Origin: Glaciecola sp965660815
GTDB taxonomy: Bacteria > Pseudomonadota > Gammaproteobacteria > Enterobacterales > Alteromonadaceae
Length of the DNA stretch: 64,000 nucleotides
Assembly (NCBI GenBank): GCA_965660815.1
Contig: CBFIBG010000012.1
Span: forward strand, 1-64,000
Reading direction: 5' to 3'
The notes under the pieces were generated by a model. That model was not told where the DNA came from. It saw nothing but the letters and a program-made list of their open reading frames with translations, and ran no database searches. The translations under genes and the position numbers were made by a program. Below are positions 1-6,975 of the stretch, piece by piece (the first letter of the stretch is position 1; every line of letters starts with the position of its first letter).

Positions 1-162
1 GATGTCTTCGCCTCTGCTCTCCTCTTCGGCGAGATAGCTTATGATAGCTTCCGGTCACCACAGGTTTTTAGCAGATAGGTTCAACCTTCAGTAATTGCAT
101 TGGGTTGTATGGGTAAATCGTTGATTAAATAAGTTTTATCCTAATCTTTTTCTGTTATGCAG

Positions 163-1187
163 TTAAGGCTGTTCTTTTATATTGCCCCCGCTAGCAAGCA
201 GTGCCCAAGCCGTTCTAACGGTTTTATTCGCTAAAGCAATACAAGCACGTTTTTCCCCTACGCGTTGTATTAACGACCTTAGCCATTGTTCTTTGGTTGT
301 TCTTGGTTTCTCGGGTAAAGCTTTGATGACGGCCCTTGCCCCCATGAATAAGTTAGCCCTAAGTGATTGGTTACCGCCTATTTTGTCTATTCCTTTCATT
401 GAGACTTTGCCACCTGAGCTATATTGTTTGGGTGTGACACCAATATACGCTGATGCTTGCCGACCATTCTTAAATCCTTCCACATTTCCCAAACTGGTAA
501 ACAATTTAATTGACAGACATTTCCTACACCTTCTAATGCTTTAAGACGCTGACAGGCATCGGTTTTTGCTGCTAATTGTGTCAGTTCCTTTTCAACGGCA
601 CTCACGCGTTTCACTGTATCTCGATATTGCTCCCACAACGATAATAACGGAGTAAGCAAATGGTGCGGTAGCTCACCACTGCCATTGGACAATATGTCTA
701 ACACAGCCTCTTTAAGATGCTTGGATCCTCTGGCAAAAGTCATATCGTACTCATACAAAAACGCGCGGATGTGGTTTTCTAATGAAACGCGATGTTTGTC
801 CAAGAATCGCCGACTGGTTTCTAGTGATTGTAACACTTGCTGCTCTTCATTTTTGAGCTGACTAAAAAGCATACCTGGTTGTGTGGCCGCTACGGCGATC
901 GCTAATGCATCATTTGCATCTGTTTTTTGACCTTGTAAAAACGCTTTTACCTTTCTTGGCCCAATTACTCTGACATCATGCAATAAATGCTTTGCAAACC
1001 GCCCCCAATAATGACAAGTGCTCGCACCCTCGAAGGCAACAATTGATGGTGAGGTATTCGTCAAAAATTCTTTTAGCTTTGTAGGCGACATTGCTTTATT
1101 TGAAAGTACTTCGCCATGCTTGCTAATGATGCAAACCTGGATCACATTTTTTGCTAAATCGATACCAATTACTGTAGACTTTTTCAT
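163..1187 (-). pseudogene. IS110-family transposase, frameshifted
   Basis: Transposase of the IS110 family (DEDD RuvC-like N-terminus plus a C-terminal serine domain), which in intact elements excises and inserts DNA under guidance of an RNA from the element's non-coding end. The start at 1187 is chosen because AAGGAG precedes it and the protein then begins MKKSTVIGIDLAKN, the usual start. The acidic residues are visible in IGIDLAK, AFEGAS and KTDANDA. The C-terminal signature GRQASAYIGVTPKQYSSGGK lies in a different frame from about position 500 down to 163. The join falls near 500-515, inside an A/T-rich stretch, and the total length of about 340 codons fits the family, so a small indel explains the break. 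It is probably inactive unless a programmed frameshift occurs, which is not typical of this family. It sits beside an IS91 remnant, in a region of nested decay. Confidence 0.85.
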
Positions 1188-1213
1188 TGTATGGGCTCCT
1201 TTTTGTTTGCCGA

Positions 1214-1239
1214 CACCACCGTAGCTCACTGGGGTGGTG
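1214..1239 (-). other. Inverted repeat in the IS110 leader
   Basis: Just upstream of the transposase start on the minus strand, CACCACC (1214-1220) pairs with GGTGGTG (1233-1239) around a 12-base loop. IS110 elements carry their guide (bridge) RNA in a non-coding end next to the transposase, so this could be part of that RNA or a subterminal repeat. The element boundary was not determined, and the role is inference. Confidence 0.3.
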
Positions 1240-1315
1240 GAGTCCATACATCGGCGCGGTTCGGCCTAATTCGCCCCTAACAGCAACCCTCGCGCCCGAG
1301 TGACGGCCTCACAGC

Positions 1316-1714
1316 GTGGAAAAAATAGCCCTAAACTTGAACTTTCAGGAAAGTCACCAGCCTGACAAGCCTTATCACGCTAGGGGCATGAGTTTGGTTA
1401 TCCGGTTACCGGCTCAGTGCCTAAAGCGAGTATTTAATATAGACATTACCGAATGTGAGAAATGTCTAAAACACAATGTAACGATAATTGCCTGCATAAT
1501 CGAACCTAGCATCATCCACAAGATATTGTCGTATTTAGAAAAACAAGGCTCAGCCATCACCGTCAATAAAACCAGAGCACCGCCGGTCGAAGCTTTAGGG
1601 CAAACGATTATATTTGATGATTTCACTATCCCTATTTCAGCACCAAAGGTCAGCTTACTTACTCACCTCAACGATAAATATTTCACAAATTTCTTCAACA
1701 CCACAAATGAGTAA
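1316..1714 (+). pseudogene. IS91-type transposase, C-terminal fragment
   Basis: A 132-residue open frame starting at a GTG. Its middle resembles the C-terminal region of IS91-family transposases: LKRVFNIDITECEKC followed by IIACIIEPSIIHKILSYLEK. The family normally has a CxxC pair followed by 'CIEDP' and 'ILxHLE' motifs and is about 400-500 residues long. Everything upstream (the zinc-binding and HUH/Y2 catalytic part) is missing, and the IS110 copy lies directly upstream, so this is a truncated relic. Only one cysteine pair (CEKC) remains. No function is expected. Confidence 0.65.
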
Positions 1715-1759
1715 ACGCGAAACTACCCTCAAATACAGCTGTGACAATGACTAGTACAT

Positions 1760-1957
1760 AGCGTTAATTCGACTTATACTCTTAATGTCGATTTTCCAGA
1801 GTGGGTAATTGATTCACTGGATAAAGAAGCTAGTAGGGTGGGTGTTACTCGGCAATCGATTATTAAAATGTGGTTGGTGGAGAGGCTTGAAGCTCAGGAA
1901 GCTGACAAGTCAATAATGAAGGACATTGCGCAAGTACGGCGCAACGCCTCATATTGA
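1760..1957 (+). pseudogene. CopG/BrnA-type antitoxin fragment lacking its start
   Basis: An open stretch with no start codon encodes VDFPEWVIDSLDKEASRVG, then VTRQSIIKMWLVERLEAQ, ending RRNASY. This is the ribbon-helix-helix part of CopG-type antitoxins of the kind that begin near 'VNVDFPxWxxxSLDKEAxRLGVTRQS'. The usual 20-30 N-terminal residues and the partner toxin are absent. An upstream TGA closes the frame. It is best read as a 5'-deleted antitoxin gene left by rearrangement next to the IS91 scrap. The downstream hairpin at 1943-1970 overlaps its last codons. Confidence 0.55.
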
Positions 1958-1970
1958 GGCGTTAGTTTTT
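1943..1970 (+). terminator. Hairpin terminator after the CopG fragment
   Basis: AACGCCTCA (1943-1951) and TGAGGCGTT (1955-1963) form a perfect 9-bp stem with a TAT loop, followed by AG and five T. It overlaps the TGA stop of the antitoxin fragment. The shape is that of a rho-independent terminator on the plus strand. Confidence 0.6.
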
Positions 1971-2030
1971 GTGATATATCTTGTCTCTTTTCAATGCTAT
2001 TATTTATTGAGGTAAATTAGGAGGTAGCAA

Positions 2031-2246
2031 ATGAATAGCAACTCGGATTCTTTACTGAATGATGTTTTAGCATTGCCTGTAAATGAGCGCATAGAAGTTG
2101 TTGAAAAATTACTGCAAAGCTTAGATGTTCCGAATAGGCAAATCGAAGAGGTTTGGGCACGAGAAGCGGATATTCGTGTTGAGAACTTCGACAACGGAAG
2201 ACTTGATTCTGTATCGGCTGAAGACGTACTTAAAAAATATAAATGA
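2031..2246 (+). CDS. Addiction-module antitoxin (Unstab_antitox type)
   Basis: A 71-residue acidic protein of the 'addiction module component' family: LLNDVLALPVNERIEVVEKLLQSL followed by W and an RVENFDNGR-like tail. These small proteins pair with ParE/RelE-like toxins encoded just downstream and neutralise them. A strong AGGAGG (2019-2024) sits six bases before the ATG. The stop overlaps the toxin start as ATGA, the usual translationally coupled layout. The antitoxin is intact while its toxin carries a nonsense codon. Autoregulation is common for such pairs, but no operator was seen. Confidence 0.75.
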   Translation: MNSNSDSLLNDVLALPVNERIEVVEKLLQSLDVPNRQIEEVWAREADIRVENFDNGRLDSVSAEDVLKKYK

Positions 2247-2539
2247 AAATCCGTTTTTTAAGTATTGCCGCTGCTGAGCTAGACGATGCTTATTCATATT
2301 ATGAGAGCATACATCTTGGTCTAGGTCAGACATTTATTTATGAGTTCGAGTCTGCGTTACTTAGGCTACAACGAAACCCAGAAGCTTGGTAGCAGTTAAG
2401 TAAATATACGAGGCGTTGTTTACTAAACAAATTTCCTTACTCGATCATTTATCAAATTAGAGTTGATGAACTTCTAATCATTGCTGTTGCAAACAACCAT
2501 AGGAGACCGAACTATTGGGCTGAGCGGTATGAAAACTAA
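2243..2539 (+). pseudogene. ParE/RelE-like toxin interrupted by a TAG codon
   Basis: The frame begins MKIRFLSIAAAELDDAYSYY and, after an in-frame TAG at codon 50 (2390-2392), continues without shift as QLSKYTRRCLLNKFPYSIIY and IIAVANNHRRPNYWAERYEN. The whole is 98 codons plus the stop, the normal size of a RelE/ParE-superfamily toxin (an mRNA interferase or gyrase poison fold). The C-terminal AxxxxRRPxYWxxR motif is typical of this group. The nonsense codon removes the C-terminal half, so the toxin should be inactive unless the stop is read through. Frame and motifs are seen directly; the biological reading is inference. Confidence 0.75.
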
Positions 2540-2609
2540 CAAGAAATTTATGTCGCTACGCTGTGACACAGCGTCTAGCGGTACTGCGCACCATAATTAA
2601 GCGTTTTGA
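2537..2609 (+). other. Possible integron attC-like site
   Basis: Starting in the toxin's stop codon, TAACAAG (2537-2543) precedes a long imperfect hairpin: CGCTA (2554-2558) pairs with TAGCG (2576-2580), and CGCTGTG (2559-2565) mirrors CACAGCG (2567-2573). AATTAAGCGTTTTGA follows. The layout (cassette gene ending in xxTAACAAG, bulged palindrome, AAGCGTT box) resembles cassette recombination sites. The right-hand core GTTTTGA departs from the GTTRRRY consensus, no integrase is present, and the match is by eye only. Confidence 0.25.
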
Positions 2610-2736
2610 ATGTCCGCTAACGAGAAGATACTTAGTCCACCAAACATTTAAGTATCTTCAATCAATAACCCTAATTGATCCCTCACTCAACAAATACTAA
2701 ATCAATCTACTGATTTTTGACCCTTGATTAAGATCG

Positions 2737-2759
2737 CAACGAGCGCAACACGCTCGTTG
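2737..2759 (-). other. Hairpin beyond the tnpB stop (element end or guide RNA)
   Basis: CAACGAGCG (2737-2745) and CGCTCGTTG (2751-2759) form a perfect 9-bp stem with a 5-base CAACA loop, 14 bases past the tnpB stop in the transcription direction. TnpB guide RNAs usually cover the tnpB 3' end and the element's right end, so this stem may belong to that RNA. It could equally be a terminator, although no clear T tract follows on the minus strand. Confidence 0.4.
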
Positions 2760-2772
2760 TTATGATTAAGGT

Positions 2773-3951
2773 TCAAGTTACCTGTAGTAGCGTTTTAATG
2801 AAGATCCCGCGAGCGCCGTTTACATCGCGATCTATAATCAAACCTTCATCTTTAATTTGTTTTTTACCACCCAAATTTTCCAATACTTTTCCGCTATGAG
2901 AAAGCGTTTTTGAAGTATAAGACTCGTTTGAATCAATCACTCTTTTACCTCTTTTTGACGCATACCATTTCAATACTAACTTGAATTGATAGTGGCAAAG
3001 ATTGAGCATCTGGCGACAGGTGTTACGTCTAATAACGCGTCCCTTTTTACGTTTAACCATTTTTTGCGTCTGAAAATGAGGCAGAAAAATTACATCATAT
3101 TCACGCGTTAAATAGTCCGCCAAACGATGGTGCATATCTCTGACTAAATCATCCTTTTTGGACTTTATCCGACGCATTTCTTTATCAATAAAAGTCAGTC
3201 TATCCCTTGCCCATTGGGGCATATCTATAAACTTAATTCCTTTATTTTGATTGGGAATACGCTGTCGCTGACCAAGTAGGGCATCCACTTTTTTCATCAA
3301 AGGAAAGAGTTGTTTTTGGGCAAAGCTGTCTCCAGCAATGACCACCTCAGACGGGCTGTAGCAGGTGGCGAAGGTGCGCGATCCCGGATCGATAGCAACG
3401 CATTTTACTCGACCTTGGTTCTCGGGTTGAAGTTCAATGAATTGTAGGACGCTGATAAACCAGCGGCCTTTATCGAAGGATACAGAAAATGATTTATCGA
3501 TGGCCTCTTTGGGCACCGATTCGGTGAGCGTAATGTCACCTAAACTTGTTTTAGCGGGCTTAAGGCCGACAGGTAATCGGCACATCCTAAAGGTATGAAA
3601 ATCTCCTTTTCGGCTTTTAAAGCCGATTTTGCTCAGACCATCTTGCGCTTTTTTACCTTTATTTTTGTTAAGTATTTCTTTGAATTTCGATTCAGCTTCT
3701 CGAACGGCATTATCACAAATGAGAGAATTATAGACGCGTCCCGCCGCAGCTTGCTGCGGCTTCAATAGTCCTTTTACCCACGGTCTTAGGTTGATGAATT
3801 TGCCTTCATTATCGAGGTATGACCCCTCTTTATATCGCTCAACAGCAAGGTTGTATGCTTGTCTATAAAGGTAAATAGCTTCAAAATAGCAATCTTCTTT
3901 TTCTGGGTAAAATCTAATTCTCTTTGAGGCTTTTATGACGCCTTTGGGCAC
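2773..3951 (-). CDS. tnpB: TnpB RNA-guided nuclease-like protein, variant active site
   Basis: A TnpB-family protein, ancestor type of Cas12 and Fanzor nucleases. The frame is open much further upstream, but the GTG at 3951 gives 392 residues, the normal size, and overlaps the tnpA end by 38 bases as in other IS607 elements. RuvC-I is AIDPGSRTFATCY (Asp188). RuvC-II reads VIFLPHFQTQKMV, with Pro291 where classical TnpB has Glu. RuvC-III is DRDVNGARG (Asp376). Glu343 in SNESYTSKT sits about 52 residues after the usual Glu position, as described for Fanzor-like rearranged sites. The zinc-ribbon cysteines expected after YTSKT are replaced (TLSHSG, then KDEG). It may be an active variant or a decaying copy; the frame is undamaged. 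Confidence 0.8.
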   Translation of the reverse strand: MPKGVIKASKRIRFYPEKEDCYFEAIYLYRQAYNLAVERYKEGSYLDNEGKFINLRPWVKGLLKPQQAAAGRVYNSLICDNAVREAESKFKEILNKNKGKKAQDGLSKIGFKSRKGDFHTFRMCRLPVGLKPAKTSLGDITLTESVPKEAIDKSFSVSFDKGRWFISVLQFIELQPENQGRVKCVAIDPGSRTFATCYSPSEVVIAGDSFAQKQLFPLMKKVDALLGQRQRIPNQNKGIKFIDMPQWARDRLTFIDKEMRRIKSKKDDLVRDMHHRLADYLTREYDVIFLPHFQTQKMVKRKKGRVIRRNTCRQMLNLCHYQFKLVLKWYASKRGKRVIDSNESYTSKTLSHSGKVLENLGGKKQIKDEGLIIDRDVNGARGIFIKTLLQVT

Positions 3952-4462
3952 TTCTTTTTCCGTAGTAGCTATTACAGAACGAGGTAATAAAACCGACAAG
4001 GGTGTTTGTGTCAAAGCCTTCTTTGGTGTCCACCTCACCATCCAATGATGTGACATGTCCGCCTGATAATTCAACGAGATGTCGGATGAGATCGAAGCCT
4101 GATGTGGCAAGTCTATCTTGTGAGGCAGCCACAACATGGATGACATCGCCGCGCATTGCTCGTTCCAGTATGTGCTGGAGTCCTTTGCGTCTGAAATTGA
4201 ACGCACTGGCGATATCACTAATGATAACGGCATCGGGGAATTGTGCTTTAATGAGGCCTTCTTGGGTGGCGAGACTACTTTTTTGCTTGGCGCTGCTGAC
4301 TCTAGCATAACCTAGTACCACGCCTTCAGGTATGAATACGCGGAAATGCCCACCAGCCAAGCGTTCGACTCGTTCGTAAACGCCTGTTTCGATATTTCTA
4401 CGAATTGTCTGAGAAGATACGCCATGCTTTCTCGCTAGTTGAGTAGTTGATAACCAACCCAT
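3914..4462 (-). CDS. tnpA: IS607-family serine recombinase TnpA
   Basis: A 182-residue IS607-type transposase. The N-terminus (WLSTTQLARKHGVSSQTIRR, about residues 3-22) is a MerR-like helix-turn-helix, placed before the catalytic domain as in this family. The catalytic serine lies in GYARVSSAKQ (near residue 54-57), and SQDRLATSGFDLI matches the conserved Asp-Arg region. It acts as a multimeric site-specific recombinase that moves the element as a circle. Its stop overlaps the tnpB start. A strong palindrome sits just upstream of its ATG and may be its operator or part of the element end. Length and motifs look intact. Confidence 0.85.
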   Translation of the reverse strand: MGWLSTTQLARKHGVSSQTIRRNIETGVYERVERLAGGHFRVFIPEGVVLGYARVSSAKQKSSLATQEGLIKAQFPDAVIISDIASAFNFRRKGLQHILERAMRGDVIHVVAASQDRLATSGFDLIRHLVELSGGHVTSLDGEVDTKEGFDTNTLVGFITSFCNSYYGKRSAQRRHKSLKEN

Positions 4463-4472
4463 AATGCCACCA

Positions 4473-4498
4473 AATAACTGTATTTATATACAGTTATT
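4473..4498 (-). promoter_or_regulatory. Palindrome upstream of tnpA
   Basis: AATAACTGTAT (4473-4483) mirrors ATACAGTTATT (4488-4498), an 11-bp perfect inverted repeat with a 4-base spacer, ending 10 bases upstream of the tnpA ATG on the minus strand. It is a plausible operator for the HTH domain of TnpA or a recombinase-binding end. The role is inference. Confidence 0.45.
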
Positions 4499-4639
4499 GT
4501 GAAAAAGCAAGCATTTTGTTTGCGTTCGTTGCGATTTTATTTGACCGTCCGAAAACTGCCTCAGAACGGTCAGACTAAAAACCTTTTTCCAACCAATGTT
4601 TGGTTATTGATGCAAACCAGAAAAAGGTAATTTCCAACC

Positions 4640-5083
4640 TCAAAATGCAAATAGCCGTTTTGAATAAGCGCATGTAGGAAGATTATTAATTGATACGTGC
4701 CTTAAGTATTCAATAAGTTCATATAACGCTGGGTTATGACCAACTATGGTGACAGTCAATTCAATGTCGCTTAGATTACTACAGAATTTAATCAAATCAT
4801 GCGGATCAAAAGTGTATAGATCATCTTGAGTAAACCAATCAATTTATCGATCTAGCGATTTACTAATTCGTGAAATCGTCTCTTGTGCTCTAACAGCAGG
4901 ACTACAATAAACAACGTTCCCATCCTTTAGGCCACCTATGTCCAAAACATGACGTGCCATGCTTAAACAAGCTTGTTTTCAGCTGAAATTTAGAGGTCTA
5001 TCTATGTCCGAAAGTTCGGGATAAGACCAACTTGACTTTGCATGTCTTAGGAGGTGTAACTCTTTATATCTAGTTTCATTCAT
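4640..5083 (-). pseudogene. SixA-like histidine phosphatase, two in-frame stops
   Basis: Read from ATG at 5083, the frame starts MNETRYKELHLLRHAKSSW, with the RHG-type catalytic motif LLRHAKS of phosphohistidine phosphatases (SixA, COG2062). It goes on with YCSPAVRAQETISRI (the 'SPxxRAxxT' element) and TIVGHNPALYEL (the second catalytic His). In-frame TGA at codon 35 (4979-4981) and TAA at codon 80 (4844-4846) break it; the final TGA is at 4640. The total of 147 codons is near family size (about 160). No frameshift is needed, so point mutation alone killed the gene. It lies beside the IS607 element at the edge of the decaying region. Confidence 0.7.
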
Positions 5084-5412
5084 TAATATCTCTTTACGTG
5101 CACTAAACGAATTCGCTGTTTTATTTTAGGTAACAAAAATGAGTTAAAAACGAAACTTACTTTCTACTCTAACTTTGGCTTAGAAACTGTAACTTTATTT
5201 TGATCAAGGATATACGCATGAAGCAGCAATTATCGCAATGGGCGCAATCTTTTTAACCGCTATCGAGAAAGTTCGTAAAACATTATACACTCATACTTAT
5301 GTAGATTGTTAATAAACATAATTTTACGAATTCGCGTAATTTCTTAGGAATTTCTAATTTAGGATGTTTGAACTATATCAGTAAGGTTCACTTTATTTAA
5401 TCGGATAACATT
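5084..5412. other. Gap with a short protein-like open stretch
   Basis: No recognisable gene. The stretch 5193-5312 (+) encodes 39 residues without a start codon (for example DQGYTHEAAIIAMGAIFLTA, ending YVDC) and looks protein-like but is unassigned; it could be the end of a lost gene. The rest probably holds the promoter of the following serine hydrolase. Confidence 0.3.
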
Positions 5413-6594
5413 ATGAAGAAGTGGTTAACTATTGTATTAGCGGTTTTAATCTTAGTTGGACTAATAAGCTGGTTTAGTACAGATAAACATTTAAGGATAT
5501 TAATTTTAAACCCTCCCAAAAACGAAAACGTGCTTTTTTGGTCAATTGAACAAAGAGATGCCGGCTTTCGTCTGATAGATCAACTGGATGTACTCCCCAA
5601 ACGCGCTATAAAGACCTCTGCAGAGATATCTTCTTTACCTCAAGCGACTCGATTGGAAATAAACCAAAAAGACCTAGATGAAGTGATGGAGTTACAGAGA
5701 ATAGCCGCTTTGGTTGTACTACATAACGGTCAACTGGTACTTGAAGAGTATGGGTTGGACTTTACACCAAGCGGTAAATGGACGAGTTTTTCTGTGGCAA
5801 AGTCCTTCACATCTACCCTTGTTGGGGCAGCGCTGAAAGATGGATTCATTGAAAGCTTGGACGATCCCGTGAGTAAATATATAGCCGACATGCTGGGCAG
5901 TAATTATGACCAAGTTACCATTGAGCAGCTATTAACGATGACATCAGGTATAAAGTGGGATGAAGATTATAGCGACCCAAATTCCGATGTCTCTAAATTT
6001 AATTTTCATCAAGCTGACCCTGGTGTTGATGTGACCGCTAGTTACATGCGAAGCCTTCCTAGAGCGCACCCACCGGGTACAAACTATTTGTATAGTACAG
6101 GCGAGACAAACCTAATTGGATTATTGGTGAGTGAAGCAACGAATATGAGATTATCTGATTACTTGTCGGATAAGATTTGGTCGAAAATTGGCACAGAACA
6201 AGACGCTAGTTGGGTATTGGGCTCGACTGATCACGAAATAAGCGGTTGTTGTATACAAGCCTCAACAAGAGATTTTGCACGGTTTGGTCAATTTATTTTG
6301 GAAGGGGCAAAAGTAAACGGTGAAAGTATTGTCCCCGATGATTGGTTTGAGCGTGCTACTACTTCACAAGTTGATACGAATAATTCTACATTTGATTATG
6401 GTTATCAATGGTGGGTAACTCAAGATGGAAGCTTTCAAGGCAGAGGCATTTTTGGACAAGGCATATTCATCGACCCTTCTCGTAACTTAGTGATTGCGGT
6501 TAACAGCAATTGGCCCGTTGCTTCTAGTAAAGAGTGGGTGGATAAAAGGCAAAAATTGTATCAGATGATCCAACGAACTGTTGACAGCAAATAA
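5413..6594 (+). CDS. Serine hydrolase, class C beta-lactamase/NylB-like, membrane-anchored
   Basis: A 393-residue serine hydrolase of the beta-lactamase (PF00144) superfamily, closest in appearance to 6-aminohexanoate-dimer hydrolases and esterases. Residues 1-22 form a hydrophobic N-terminal anchor or uncleaved signal, placing the enzyme in the periplasm. The nucleophile motif SxxK is SVAK (Ser127, Lys130) in the context TSFSVAKSFTSTL. A second-motif Tyr is in YLYSTGETN, and GIFGQGIFIDPSRN occupies the place of the KTG-like strand. Substrate cannot be told from sequence; hydrolysis of an ester, amide or peptide is likely. It stands alone, and a related gene (20229-21557) occurs elsewhere in the window. 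Confidence 0.8.
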   Translation: MKKWLTIVLAVLILVGLISWFSTDKHLRILILNPPKNENVLFWSIEQRDAGFRLIDQLDVLPKRAIKTSAEISSLPQATRLEINQKDLDEVMELQRIAALVVLHNGQLVLEEYGLDFTPSGKWTSFSVAKSFTSTLVGAALKDGFIESLDDPVSKYIADMLGSNYDQVTIEQLLTMTSGIKWDEDYSDPNSDVSKFNFHQADPGVDVTASYMRSLPRAHPPGTNYLYSTGETNLIGLLVSEATNMRLSDYLSDKIWSKIGTEQDASWVLGSTDHEISGCCIQASTRDFARFGQFILEGAKVNGESIVPDDWFERATTSQVDTNNSTFDYGYQWWVTQDGSFQGRGIFGQGIFIDPSRNLVIAVNSNWPVASSKEWVDKRQKLYQMIQRTVDSK

Positions 6595-6975
6595 CGAGAG
6601 CTTTTTCTAGCCGAAATAGAAATGGTCGAAAATAGTCATTAAATGCTAGAGCATATCACTTGTTAATTTTTGACAAAGTTGAGGGGGCGGCTACCCTTTA
6701 ACTGTGTAGACATGCTACACGCAAACAAAGGATGATTTCAATATCTCATCGAAAAGTACCGCTACACCCCCTCCCCCGCTTTGCACAGTGGGTGGTTGCT
6801 CTACTGCTCAAAGTGTCACTTATGAGACGGTCACACATTATGTAACTATTACTTATACATTTGTATTTGTTGACGCAGAGCTTGTTTCAGTCAAAGCAAG
6901 CCTTCCGCCTGTTATGGTGCCAAAGCCCCTTTAAATTTGTTTGACCTCGGCTTTTTATCAGAGATTTAGCTTAAC
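6595..6975. other. Intergenic stretch, nothing recognised
   Basis: 381 bases between two convergent genes. No open frame with protein-like character, clear terminator hairpin or repeat was seen. A purine-rich GAGGGGGCGG run near 6680-6690 is the only compositional feature. Confidence 0.5.

Larger units (their letters stand above)
2737..4498. mobile_element. IS607-type element (tnpA-tnpB)
   Basis: A serine-recombinase gene with an N-terminal HTH overlaps a downstream tnpB on the minus strand; this is the IS607 layout. The limits given run from the hairpin beyond tnpB to the palindrome before tnpA. Exact ends are not visible, because IS607 elements lack terminal inverted repeats and make no clear target duplication. 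Confidence 0.75.

Noticed and set aside
3952..4308. N-terminal extension of TnpB from an ATG at 4308
   Set aside because: This part overlaps tnpA in another frame and shows no TnpB similarity; the GTG at 3951 gives the family's length.
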